From Enterocloster hominis (ex Liu et al. 2021) (GTDB lineage: Bacteria > Bacillota > Clostridia > Lachnospirales > Lachnospiraceae): a stretch of 64,000 nt of DNA. The position numbers and the translations under genes were made by a program. The stretch is from the NCBI GenBank assembly GCA_014385265.1, contig JACRTJ010000027.1, forward strand, positions 107,035 to 171,034. Reading direction: 5' to 3'. The notes beneath the pieces were generated by a model. The model had not been told where the DNA came from. It worked only from the letters and a program-made list of their open reading frames with translations, and made no database searches. Below, in pieces: positions 1 through 8,156 of the stretch (the stretch's first letter is position 1; every line of letters begins with the position of its first letter).

Positions 1-302
1 TTTGGTAAAATATTTTCCGAAATCTTTTTCCTAAGCAGATAATATATGTTTTCCAGTTTTCTGTCAACCACTATTGTGGAATTTGCTCTTTATCCCGCTG
101 TTTTCCCCATTTTTATCCATATTTTTGTCAAATTCTTCACAAGTTTTCTGGATTTTTTATGTGTTTTCACCATTTTCTCCGGATCCGGGTATCCCTTCCA
201 GTATTTTTGTGATATCCTAAAAGCAGCCTGGATACCGGGGGGGTGACAGACATTCCTCTGCCTCCAGGGTCCAGATCGTTTCTTTAATACAGGGAGGAAA
301 AA
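1..302. other. Leading intergenic region, no gene seen
   Basis: AT-rich pyrimidine-heavy sequence without a credible coding frame. Near the end, CCGGGTATCC (185-194) faces GGATACCGGG (230-239) as an imperfect inverted repeat. This could be an operator for the LacI-type protein encoded just downstream or a weak hairpin; I cannot decide. A GGAGG ribosome site lies at about 292-297, ahead of the ATG at 303. I did not find a clear -35/-10 pair. Confidence 0.5.
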
Positions 303-2204
303 ATGACCATCAAAGAGTTTGCCCTGCTGGCGGGAGTTTCCGTATCGACGGTCTCTAAGATCATGAACGGAAAGGATGCCAGCATCAGTGCCCGGACCAG
401 GGAGCACGTTTTAAAGCTGGCCAAGGAATACAACTATGTCCCTTATGCATCTGCCGCCGCGCCCACGACCCGGACGCTGACCATGGGCGTGATCTTTCAG
501 AATACTGAACACGGAAAACGGCTCGTCTCCAGCATCCTCAAAGAGGCTGCCAGCCTGGGATATTCGCTGCTCCTCCGGGAAAGCGGGGATTCGGTGGATA
601 CGGAGCTTAAAAATATCTCCGCCATGGCGGCGGCCCATACGGACGGTGTGATCTGGGAGCCTGTCTCCAGTGACAGCCTTTTTCTGGGGGAAAAGCTGGA
701 CCGGGCCGGGATCCCCTATGTGGTCATCGGCCCCTATAAGGGCGCATTTCATATGGATTTTGAAAAAATAGGGGATACAGCCACCGGACTTCTTGTAAAA
801 AAACGTCACGCCTCCATTGCCTGTGTGGCCGGAGACGATTCCCTGGCCAGGGAATTTTTCCAGGGCTACCGGAAACGGCTGTTTGACGAAAAGCTCCCCT
901 TCCGGCAGGAGCTGGTCTTTCCCGATGCCAAAAGCCTTCCCGTAAGCGGGATCCTGAACGGACTGTTCACGGCGGCTGTATTCTTCAGCCAGGCGGAAGC
1001 CCTGAAGTTTTATGAGACAGCCCGGAACCTCCAGTATGAGATCCCTGAGGATCTGTCCCTTCTGACCCTCCGGGATGGCAGCTCCGGCGGAGACCTTCCT
1101 TTCCTCTCCTCCCTGGCCGTTCCCTTCGATGCCTTCGGTTCCCAGGCTGCAAGGCTTCTGGTGGCACGGATCGAAAAATGGGAGCATATGCCGGAATTTT
1201 CCCCGGACTTCCCGTTAAACACAGAGACCACCTTAAGCGTCCCCAGGGATCTCCAGAAAAAAAGGGTCATTTCCATTGGGAGCGTCAACATGGACAACTA
1301 CCTGGCCTTTGACGCCCTGCCCCACAGCGGACGGACCGTTACCTCCTCGGACTCAGCCACCTACCCCGGCGGAAAATGCCTGAACCAGGCCGTTGGCGTG
1401 GCCAGGCTGGGCCACCACGTCTCCGTCATCGGCCGGGTGGGCGGCGACGCCGATTCCGACTCCATCTACCAGGCGGTCCGGGACTGCCGCATTGACAGCA
1501 GCGGCCTTCTGCGGACTCCCGGACAAAAAACGGGCCAGGCCTATATCTTTGTCCAGAAAAACGGGGAATCCATGATCTCCATCCTTTCAGGCGCCAACAG
1601 CCAGGTCTGTCCCGGCGATATCACAGCCGCTGAACGGCTCTTTGACGGAGCCTGCTGCTGCCTGATCCAGACAGAGATCCCCATGGAGGCTGTACTGACT
1701 GCCGCGTCCATGGCAAAACGCTACGGCCTCATGACCGTGCTGAAGCCCAGCTCCTGCGGCCCCCTGCCAGAGGAGCTGTTAAAAAATATCGATGTGGCCG
1801 TACCCAACGCCGAAGAGCTGTCCATGATCTGCCCAGGAAAGGGCTCCATAAAAGAAAAGGCCGCCAGGCTTCTTTCCCATGGGATAAAGACTGTCATCGT
1901 CACCCTGGGAGCCGGAGGCTGCTGGATCTTCGGTAAGGAAACTGCCTGTCACATTGAAGCCGCCGATTTCCGGTCCGTAGACAATACGGGAGCCGCCGAC
2001 GCCTTCATCAGCGCCCTGGTTTCCTACCTGCTCTATGGGTTCTCCATGGAAGCTTCCTGCCGGATCGCCTCCTGTGCCGCCGGCTTTTCCATCACCCGAC
2101 AGGGCGTCACCCCGGCGCTTGTGGATAAGGACACGCTGGAGCAGTATCTGGAGCAGAACTCTCCCTCTCTGATAAAAGAAGCAGACCGGAAAAAAGATCG
2201 TTAA
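303..2204 (+). CDS. LacI-family regulator fused to a PfkB/ribokinase-type sugar kinase
   Basis: The 633-residue protein has three parts. Residues 2-48 form a LacI-type helix-turn-helix (TIKEFALLAGVSVSTVSKIM). Residues about 60-315 resemble the periplasmic-binding-protein-like sugar-sensing domain of that family. Residues about 320-615 are a PfkB/ribokinase-like kinase, with GSVNMD at its start, a ribokinase-type GGKCLNQA glycine motif, the NAEE motif near residue 502 and DNTGAADAF near 559-567. The usual GAGD anion-hole motif reads GAAD here, while the catalytic Asp is kept. I infer a cytosolic repressor or activator whose kinase half senses or phosphorylates the same sugar. A GGAGG site precedes the ATG. 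The next gene, 71 bases downstream on the same strand, is another PfkB kinase and a likely target. The effector sugar is unknown. Confidence 0.88.
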   Translation: MTIKEFALLAGVSVSTVSKIMNGKDASISARTREHVLKLAKEYNYVPYASAAAPTTRTLTMGVIFQNTEHGKRLVSSILKEAASLGYSLLLRESGDSVDTELKNISAMAAAHTDGVIWEPVSSDSLFLGEKLDRAGIPYVVIGPYKGAFHMDFEKIGDTATGLLVKKRHASIACVAGDDSLAREFFQGYRKRLFDEKLPFRQELVFPDAKSLPVSGILNGLFTAAVFFSQAEALKFYETARNLQYEIPEDLSLLTLRDGSSGGDLPFLSSLAVPFDAFGSQAARLLVARIEKWEHMPEFSPDFPLNTETTLSVPRDLQKKRVISIGSVNMDNYLAFDALPHSGRTVTSSDSATYPGGKCLNQAVGVARLGHHVSVIGRVGGDADSDSIYQAVRDCRIDSSGLLRTPGQKTGQAYIFVQKNGESMISILSGANSQVCPGDITAAERLFDGACCCLIQTEIPMEAVLTAASMAKRYGLMTVLKPSSCGPLPEELLKNIDVAVPNAEELSMICPGKGSIKEKAARLLSHGIKTVIVTLGAGGCWIFGKETACHIEAADFRSVDNTGAADAFISALVSYLLYGFSMEASCRIASCAAGFSITRQGVTPALVDKDTLEQYLEQNSPSLIKEADRKKDR

Positions 2205-2211
2205 ATTTTTA

Positions 2212-2240
2212 TTGAAATCTGTCCGGAAGTGGACTAGAAT
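2212..2240 (+). promoter_or_regulatory. Sigma-A promoter of the KDG-kinase-like gene, with possible operator
   Basis: TTGAAA at 2212-2217 and TAGAAT at 2235-2240 are separated by 17 bases. Within the spacer an imperfect inverted repeat, CTGTCC (2219-2224) against GGACTAG (2231-2237), could be the binding site of the upstream LacI-type protein. The promoter is read directly; the operator is inference. Confidence 0.75.
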
Positions 2241-2275
2241 AGAACTATCCTTTAATTCCAAGGAGGAACGATTTT

Positions 2276-3364
2276 ATGGAACATTACAATCCGCTGCTCA
2301 CTGGCCTGGAAAGCCCGGAAAAGTTCATCACCGTCGGCGAGATCATGCTGCGGCTGACGCCGCCCAATTATGAAAAGATCCGCATGACCTCCACCTTCGA
2401 GGCCAGCTACGGCGGCAGCGAAGCAAATATTGCCCTGGCTCTGGCCAACCTGGGCGTGGACAGTACCTTTTTCTCCGTGGTTCCCAACAACAGCCTGGGA
2501 AAGAGCGCCATCCGTATGTTAAGGAGCAACGACGTCCACTGCACCCCTGTGATCTTAAGCACGCCGGAGCAGACACCTACCCACCGGCTGGGAAGCTATT
2601 ACCTGGAAACAGGATACGGGATCCGCGCCAGTAAAGTCACTTATGACCGGAAAAACAGCGCCATCACAGAATTTGATTTTGATACCATTGATCTGAAGGG
2701 ACTTCTGGAGCACTTTACCTGGCTCCATTTAAGCGGCATCACCCCGGCCCTGGCTCCCAACTGCCGGAAGCTCACCATGGAGTGCTTAAAGACAGCCAGA
2801 GAGCTGGGCCTTACTGTGAGCTTTGACGGAAATTTCCGCAGCACCCTGTGGACCTGGGATGAGGCCAGGGATTTCTGTACCCAGTGCCTCCCCTATGTGG
2901 ACGTTCTTTTAGGCATTGAGCCTTACCACCTGTGGCGGGATGAGGAGGATCACAGCAAAGGAGACGTGAAGGACGGGATCCCCTTCCAGCCCAGCTACGA
3001 GCAGCAGGATGAGATCTTCCAGGCCTTCATTGACCGGTATCCCAACCTGAGGTGCATCGCCCGTCATGTGCGCTATGCCCACAGCGGCAGCGAAAACAGC
3101 CTCAAGGCGTTTATGTGGTACGAGGGCCATACTTTTGAAAGCAAGCTTTTCACCTTCACCATTTTAGACCGGGTAGGAGGCGGCGACGCCTTTGCCAGCG
3201 GCCTGATCTACGCCATGATGCACCACTATAAGCCCATGGACATGATCAATTTCGCCGTGGCCAGCAGCGCCATCAAGCACACCATCCGCGGCGACGCCAA
3301 CATCACCGACGACGTGGACACCATCCGGAATCTGATGAATATGAATTATGATATCAAGAGATAG
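2276..3364 (+). CDS. PfkB-family sugar kinase, 2-keto-3-deoxygluconate kinase-like
   Basis: This 362-residue protein is a complete PfkB-family kinase. It opens with FITVGEIMLRLTPP, contains the YGGSEANIALALANLG substrate and glycine motif near residue 45, and ends with DRVGGGDAFASGL near residue 298, which holds the catalytic Asp. The overall style matches KdgK-like kinases, which phosphorylate 2-keto-3-deoxygluconate in hexuronate and pectin breakdown, but the family also includes fructose and other sugar kinases, so the substrate is tentative. An AGGAGG site at 2261-2266 sets the ATG. The gene has its own promoter and follows the LacI-kinase fusion, which probably controls it. No matching aldolase or isomerase genes are in the window. 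Confidence 0.85.
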   Translation: MEHYNPLLTGLESPEKFITVGEIMLRLTPPNYEKIRMTSTFEASYGGSEANIALALANLGVDSTFFSVVPNNSLGKSAIRMLRSNDVHCTPVILSTPEQTPTHRLGSYYLETGYGIRASKVTYDRKNSAITEFDFDTIDLKGLLEHFTWLHLSGITPALAPNCRKLTMECLKTARELGLTVSFDGNFRSTLWTWDEARDFCTQCLPYVDVLLGIEPYHLWRDEEDHSKGDVKDGIPFQPSYEQQDEIFQAFIDRYPNLRCIARHVRYAHSGSENSLKAFMWYEGHTFESKLFTFTILDRVGGGDAFASGLIYAMMHHYKPMDMINFAVASSAIKHTIRGDANITDDVDTIRNLMNMNYDIKR

Positions 3365-3365
3365 A

Positions 3366-3398
3366 AAAAGGGAGCTGCGTATCACAGCTCCCCTTTTT
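3366..3398. terminator. Bidirectional intrinsic terminator
   Basis: GGGAGCTG (3370-3377) pairs with CAGCTCCC (3385-3392) across a 7-base loop. A T-run follows on the plus strand and an A-run precedes it, so the same hairpin can end the sugar-kinase transcript and the converging SpoIID-like transcript. Confidence 0.85.
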
Positions 3399-5695
3399 TA
3401 CACCACATCTCCAATATCTACGATCTCACATCCGTCATAGAAAAATTTCAGGATCTCCTTATAATTTTTTCCTTTCTTTGCCATCCCCTGGGCCCCGTTC
3501 TGGCTCATGCCGGCTCCGTGGCCGTAGCCGCCGCCGTAGATCGTAAAGGCGGTAACGCCATTTTCATCGGTCCCCTGGTTTTCTATGTAGATAAACCCGC
3601 TGGGAAGGGTCTCCCACTCTGTGTAGGTGCTGCCGTCCTTCCGGTTGAAGACAAGCCTGGTGTTTCCCAGCACGCTCCGCACCTTGCTCTGGCCGGTGAA
3701 AGTCTTGGAGCCCTCTGTGCCCACGACCTTCAGAGCCTTTGCCGCGCCTCCAGGTCCCCGTTCTGTCACCGTAAGGCCCGTGATCTGGCCGACTCCGCCG
3801 ATCTTTTCTGCCAGGATCTGGCTGTCCGTCTTTGCGTTCCACCGGAACATGGCAAATTCTGAATCGTATGCCTCCACATCCATATTTTTTATGAATGCTC
3901 CAAAGGCCTCGTTGGAGGTAAGGTCCATGGGCTTCCTCTTTTCATTGATGGAGACCGCCTTTAAATACGGTGTCGCCGAACCGTCGTTTCCCCACACGGT
4001 CCCGTCGGTGCCGTGGCCGCAGGAGGTGGAATAGTAAAGGGCGTCGATGGGCTCCCCATCGTAGGCAGCCATCTGGCCGAAGGTCTCATTGACAGCCGCG
4101 TCAGTGGTGTCAAAAACGGAGGTATTATTATACACCTGGAAGCTGGTGCTGTCGTCCACATGGGCGCCGTATTCTGAATACGAGCTTCCCCGGATCTGCC
4201 TCCAGGCATAGGTCCTTGCGCAGACGGCCTGGGCCTTTAAAGCCTCCAGCTCATACGTATAGGGCATCTCGCTGGGCACCACCCGCTTCAGATATTCCTC
4301 AAGATCTACCTCGTTCAGAAGAAGGAGGCCCTCCTCCTCCCCGGTGATCTCCATATGGCCCGGATACACCGGAGTTCCCTGACTCCGCTCAATATTCCTG
4401 ACGGTGATCATGCCGCCTTCATTGGCGGACCGGAATACCATACGGCCGCTTTCCAGCCGTGAATCTCCAGCAGAAATGGTCACCGGCTCTCCAGCCGCCA
4501 CAGACTGGGTCTTTTTATCCTTTTCATCCCCATATTCCAGTACAGCCATGGAATCGCAGACCAGGGTGATCTCCGGATGGAACAGGGACTTGAAATTTGT
4601 TGTCATCAGAAGAACGCGGATATTATCGATCTCCGGCTTCTCTGTCGTCAGGGCCGCGCAGATCTCATCGCCGGCCACCACAAAGGTCTGCATATGATAG
4701 CCCACCAGGATATCCGATTTCTTCTGCTCCTTTAAAACGCCGTAGGTACGGTAGATCTTAAAGTCCTCTGACAGGGGCACGGTGCCGTAGCCCTCGATCT
4801 CGATCTCATCCTCCCTCACCGAAAGGACAGTCCCGGTGATGGTCTCCTTTTTCAGTACCAGGCGGCTGGGCTTTCCGTTTTTCAGATACAGATCCCCGAT
4901 CTGGCCGGAAATCTCCTCTTCATTCTTAAGGACTCCCCTTACAGGAAATTCCCGCTGGATATTTCCAATGAACACCGTCACTGTATTGCCGGAAAATCCG
5001 GATATCCAGGCGTTTTCATATACGATCTCATCGGAGACCACACCCTGGACCTTTATGATCCCATCCTCCCGCACCAGGAGCTTTATGGTCTTATCAATAT
5101 AGGAATCCAAAGAAAGCCCTTCAAACAGGAACTTTCCATCCTTTGTGTAGGCCGTCCAGGGGGACGCCCCGTCCACATTCCCCGGGGTCCCGTAAAGATC
5201 TGTTTCGATCTCCTTTACATTCCCATCCGGATCTGCAAAGGCCCGGAACGCATCATAAAATTCCCAGAACTCCGCTTTATCCACGGCCTTTCCAGCCTTT
5301 TTCCCCGCTGCCTCTGTCACATATCCCGCAAGAGAGGGTTCCCCCTCCCCTTTGGCCGCGGTCACCCAGCCGGACAGCTCCCCATAGGTAACGGCCGAAA
5401 CGGCGCTTCCCTCCGAAGGGTAGCACGTTTCCGGATCCAGATATCCCTTGGCATAGAGATAATCCATATATTTCACATACCATTGGTCCTGCAGCTCTCC
5501 CGGAAAAAAGGAAGTCTCCGGACCTTCTGCACGGACTGCGTCCTCACCCGCAAGAGTAAGGGCGATGGCCCTGGAAGCCGCCGCCCGGGACACGCCGTTC
5601 CCCCGGGGCTCCATGACCACGATGATGATGAGCAGGGCCACGATCACCGTGGAGATCCCTGCGGTCCAGTTGATCAGTTTCTTTTTTTCGTCCAT
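3398..5695 (-). CDS. SpoIID/LytB-domain sporulation-type cell wall protein, long form
   Basis: The 765-residue protein has one N-terminal membrane anchor (residues about 8-28), placing the rest outside the cell or in the forespore-facing space. The SpoIID domain starts near residue 455 with NEVDLEEYLKRVVPSEMP, continues with ALKAQAVCARTYAWRQI and ends near residue 722-760 with GYGHGAGMSQNGAQGMA. SpoIID proteins are lytic transglycosylases needed for engulfment. Classic SpoIID is about 340 residues, so the roughly 420 extra residues between anchor and domain are unusual and unassigned. It starts 9 bases after the AI-2E-family permease gene, suggesting cotranscription. It may be a SpoIID paralogue rather than the sporulation protein itself. 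Confidence 0.85.
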   Translation of the reverse strand: MDEKKKLINWTAGISTVIVALLIIIVVMEPRGNGVSRAAASRAIALTLAGEDAVRAEGPETSFFPGELQDQWYVKYMDYLYAKGYLDPETCYPSEGSAVSAVTYGELSGWVTAAKGEGEPSLAGYVTEAAGKKAGKAVDKAEFWEFYDAFRAFADPDGNVKEIETDLYGTPGNVDGASPWTAYTKDGKFLFEGLSLDSYIDKTIKLLVREDGIIKVQGVVSDEIVYENAWISGFSGNTVTVFIGNIQREFPVRGVLKNEEEISGQIGDLYLKNGKPSRLVLKKETITGTVLSVREDEIEIEGYGTVPLSEDFKIYRTYGVLKEQKKSDILVGYHMQTFVVAGDEICAALTTEKPEIDNIRVLLMTTNFKSLFHPEITLVCDSMAVLEYGDEKDKKTQSVAAGEPVTISAGDSRLESGRMVFRSANEGGMITVRNIERSQGTPVYPGHMEITGEEEGLLLLNEVDLEEYLKRVVPSEMPYTYELEALKAQAVCARTYAWRQIRGSSYSEYGAHVDDSTSFQVYNNTSVFDTTDAAVNETFGQMAAYDGEPIDALYYSTSCGHGTDGTVWGNDGSATPYLKAVSINEKRKPMDLTSNEAFGAFIKNMDVEAYDSEFAMFRWNAKTDSQILAEKIGGVGQITGLTVTERGPGGAAKALKVVGTEGSKTFTGQSKVRSVLGNTRLVFNRKDGSTYTEWETLPSGFIYIENQGTDENGVTAFTIYGGGYGHGAGMSQNGAQGMAKKGKNYKEILKFFYDGCEIVDIGDVV

Positions 5696-5704
5696 AGCAC
5701 CTCG

Positions 5705-6970
5705 TTATTTCTGTCTGATAAACCTGCCGCTGTCCGCATCGATCTTTTCCAGATCCATATAATCGTCCGTATCCTGCGGGAGATTCTTTTTCCGTAAGAA
5801 ATGGCACTGGAATTTGGAAAACAGGTCGAACACCACCGCCGTCAGCGGCACAGCGACGATCATGCCCACAAAGCCCCACAATCCGCCGAAGAACAGGATG
5901 GAAAACAGGACCCAGAAGCTGGAAAGCCCAGTGGAGTCCCCCAGGATCTTGGGGCCCAGGATGTTTCCGTCAAACTGCTGGAGTACCAGGACCAGCCCCA
6001 CAAAATACAGGCACTGCCTGGGGCTTATGAGGAACACCAGCACCGCGCTGGGAATGGCTCCTATGAAGGGGCCGAAAAACGGGATCACGTTGGTAACGCC
6101 CACGATAACACTGATCAGAAGCGCAAAGGGCAGCTTAAACAGGTTCATCAGGATAAAGCATAGGACCCCGATGATCAGGGAATCGATCAGCTTCCCGATA
6201 ATAAATCCAGAAAACACCTTATGGATATAGCGGAACTCCTCCACCGTCCCGTTGGCCGCCCGTACCGGAAGGATGGCGTAAACGATCTTTTTCACCTGGG
6301 CCGTCAGCGTGTCCTTGATATTCAGAAGATAGACCATGACAATGAGGCCGATCAGGATATTTTTTGCCAGGTTGAAGATGGTGAGCACACTGTTGGAAAC
6401 TCCTCCCAGGATCTTTTCCAGGCTCTCGAAGCTTCCGATGCTCTGAAGGTGGGGGATCAGATTACTGGAGGACCAGTCCTGCACGGCGATCACCGCCTGC
6501 TGGTACACAGAAAGCACCATCTCCTCCAGGGGAGGGTTATTGGCAAACAGCCCCGTGAGCCACTCATACAGGTTCTGGATATACACTGGCATGGTGTTCA
6601 CGATCCCCGCAATGCTGGAATAAAGCTGGGGGATGATCATCATAGCCAGGCTCACAACGATGATGTACAGAAGCGTCAGGCTGAGGACCGTTCCCACGGT
6701 CTTCTGGAGAAACGCCTTTAACTTCTCATTTTTCATTTTCTTTCCCAGCAGCTCGCCCGTAAACCGGACTCCGCCGTTGTATACAGGTGAAAATAAAAAC
6801 GCCAGCACGGCTCCGTAAATGATCGGAGTCAGGATCGATATGATCCGGCCTCCCAGGGCCAGGATCGCCTTCCGTTCCAGAAACAGGAAGATTACAGCCG
6901 TGGCCGCCGCCAGCACCAGCACCGCTGTGATCCCCATATAAAGGTATCTGTCAAATCTGTGGTTTTTCAT
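5705..6970 (-). CDS. AI-2E family (UPF0118) membrane permease
   Basis: A hydrophobic protein of 421 residues with about eight membrane segments. The C-terminal half carries the family block NVIPFFGPFIGAIPSAVLVF and LQQFDGNILGPKILGD, which identify the AI-2E/UPF0118 exporter family (TqsA, YdbI, Na+/H+ antiporter relatives). The transported substrate is not known. I chose the ATG at 6970 because a GAGGAG ribosome site (6982-6987) lies 11 bases upstream. A longer reading from GTG at 7018 has no ribosome site. It is followed directly by the SpoIID-like gene. Confidence 0.88.
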   Translation of the reverse strand: MKNHRFDRYLYMGITAVLVLAAATAVIFLFLERKAILALGGRIISILTPIIYGAVLAFLFSPVYNGGVRFTGELLGKKMKNEKLKAFLQKTVGTVLSLTLLYIIVVSLAMMIIPQLYSSIAGIVNTMPVYIQNLYEWLTGLFANNPPLEEMVLSVYQQAVIAVQDWSSSNLIPHLQSIGSFESLEKILGGVSNSVLTIFNLAKNILIGLIVMVYLLNIKDTLTAQVKKIVYAILPVRAANGTVEEFRYIHKVFSGFIIGKLIDSLIIGVLCFILMNLFKLPFALLISVIVGVTNVIPFFGPFIGAIPSAVLVFLISPRQCLYFVGLVLVLQQFDGNILGPKILGDSTGLSSFWVLFSILFFGGLWGFVGMIVAVPLTAVVFDLFSKFQCHFLRKKNLPQDTDDYMDLEKIDADSGRFIRQK

Positions 6971-7086
6971 ATCAGTCTCGTCTCCTCGGCAGATTTTTCC
7001 ATTATGTATCGTTTTCACTTCTATACCATATCACATTTTCCGGCAATTAGAAAGGGCCAGATTGCGGTCCCGGCAAAATATCCGCT

Positions 7087-7325
7087 AAAAAACAGGAAAG
7101 CAGCGATTGCTCGCTGCTTTTATCTTTTGCAAATCCCAAAATGCCGGTTCCTGCATAATTGACTCCTAGCATTGCTAGGTGGGCGACCGCACTTAAACTT
7201 CTGCCTTCCACTCATACGGAGGCCTGACATCCGTTTAAAAATATAGGAATCCCGTTTGTCATAATGTAGGTTCAAAATAAACAGGAGTATCGAACATTCC
7301 AGGAATTGCTGTCCTGTTTTCTTAT
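7087..7325 (-). ncRNA. Small RNA gene, possible 6S RNA
   Basis: A free-standing transcription unit of about 240 bases with no credible reading frame. It starts a few bases after a consensus promoter (7332-7360) and ends at a perfect 10-base-pair hairpin plus T-run (7097-7120, Ts at 7087-7092). Predicted pairings on the RNA include a hairpin with GGCCTCC and GGAAGGC arms, a GTTTAA/TTAAAC helix around it, an outer helix joining CCTACATT and AATGCTAGG, and a 5' hairpin AACAGGA/TCCTGTT. A long interrupted hairpin with a central bubble is the architecture of 6S RNA, which binds sigma-A RNA polymerase. That identity is from shape and partial memory only. It is not tmRNA, RNase P RNA or SRP RNA, whose conserved motifs are absent. 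Confidence 0.5.
7097..7120 (-). terminator. Intrinsic terminator of the small RNA
   Basis: AAAGCAGCGA (7097-7106) pairs perfectly with TCGCTGCTTT (7111-7120) around a TTGC loop. On the minus strand it is followed by CCTGTTTTTT. Confidence 0.8.
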
Positions 7326-7331
7326 GGACCT

Positions 7332-7360
7332 ATTATAGCTCATATGTCTGCTTTTTTCAA
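7332..7360 (-). promoter_or_regulatory. Consensus sigma-A promoter of the small RNA
   Basis: On the minus strand TTGAAA (7355-7360) and TATAAT (7332-7337) are separated by exactly 17 bases. The start point should be near 7325. This is one of the closest matches to consensus in the window. Confidence 0.85.
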
Positions 7361-7415
7361 GTTCCATTTACTGCCGTAATTTTAAATATTTTGTGAAGAC
7401 TGTTCTGTATTTTTC

Positions 7416-8078
7416 TTACAGCTCCTTAAGAAGCTCCAGAAGCGTCTCCGGCGTTTCTGTAATCCAGTCCGCTCCGGCCTCTGAAAGCTCCTCCCGGCCT
7501 CCGTATCCATAAAGGACACCCACCGAGGAGATCCCTGTTTTTTCCGCTCCCTCAATGTCATGGCGGCGGTCCCCCACCATAATGATCTCGTCCTTCTTCT
7601 CAAGCCCGCAGGAATCCATCACATACTGGATCACCTGGTCCTTTTTCACCCGCAGTTTTTCTCCGCCGTCGTCCTCTGCCCCGCCTACGAACCGGAAATA
7701 TTTTGTAAGCCCGAAATGGTCCAGGACCCGCTTTGCCATATCCTCCGGCTTGGATGTTGCCACATAAAGCTCCTTTCCCGCATTCCGAAGGCTCTTCAGC
7801 ATGGCCTCCACTCCTGGAAACGGCGCGTTCTCCATCCATCCCTTTACGTTATAATATTCCCGGAATACAAAAACCGCCTCATGGGCGTCATGATCCGGAA
7901 AATCATAAAACTCCTTAAAGCTTTCCGGCAGCGGCGGTCCCACAAAGGGCTTCAGGACATTCAGATCGTCCACCTGGATGCCGTAGCGCCTCAGGGCATA
8001 CTGCACGGCTCTCGTGATCCCCGGCATGGAATCGGTCAGAGTCCCGTCCAGGTCAAAGAAAATATGCTGCTTTCCCAT
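7416..8078 (-). CDS. HAD-family phosphatase, phosphoglycolate-phosphatase-like
   Basis: The 220-residue protein has the haloacid dehalogenase motifs in order: FFDLDGTLTDS near the N-terminus with the nucleophilic Asp, the VATSKP motif II near residue 115, a conserved Lys in motif III, and GDRRHDIEGAEKTGI motif IV near residue 175. A helical cap lies between motifs I and II. This is the Gph/PgmB-like subgroup, which removes phosphate from small metabolites; the substrate is not determined. The ATG at 8078 has a GAGGAG site 10 bases upstream, whereas an ATG at 8111 has none. It lies between pckA and the small RNA, as a separate minus-strand unit or read-through from pckA. Confidence 0.85.
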   Translation of the reverse strand: MGKQHIFFDLDGTLTDSMPGITRAVQYALRRYGIQVDDLNVLKPFVGPPLPESFKEFYDFPDHDAHEAVFVFREYYNVKGWMENAPFPGVEAMLKSLRNAGKELYVATSKPEDMAKRVLDHFGLTKYFRFVGGAEDDGGEKLRVKKDQVIQYVMDSCGLEKKDEIIMVGDRRHDIEGAEKTGISSVGVLYGYGGREELSEAGADWITETPETLLELLKEL

Positions 8079-8119
8079 GTCTGCTTTCTCCTCTCTGGCC
8101 GCTGGAGCCATGGTTAAAA

Positions 8120-8145
8120 GGGCGCAGGAAAAAATCCCTGCGCCC
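8120..8145 (-). terminator. Terminator downstream of pckA
   Basis: GGGCGCAGG (8120-8128) pairs with CCTGCGCCC (8137-8145). On the minus strand a short CTTTT tract follows, so the hairpin sits where the pckA transcript should end, 12 bases after the stop codon. Confidence 0.75.
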
Positions 8146-8156
8146 GGTTTTATTGC

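Noticed and set aside
46..246. Open frame in the leading region
   Set aside because: The product is a run of Phe, Ile and Leu from pyrimidine-rich DNA with no ribosome site or motif; it is not coding.
411..1187. Long minus-strand frame inside the LacI-kinase gene
   Set aside because: It is the antisense shadow of a well-supported gene; it has no family motif or ribosome site.
6971..7018. Longer start for the AI-2E-family permease
   Set aside because: The GTG at 7018 has no ribosome site, while ATG at 6970 has GAGGAG at a good distance.
7140..7320. Small RNA read on the plus strand
   Set aside because: The plus strand lacks a matched -35/-10 pair, whereas the minus strand has a perfect promoter and terminator in the right order.
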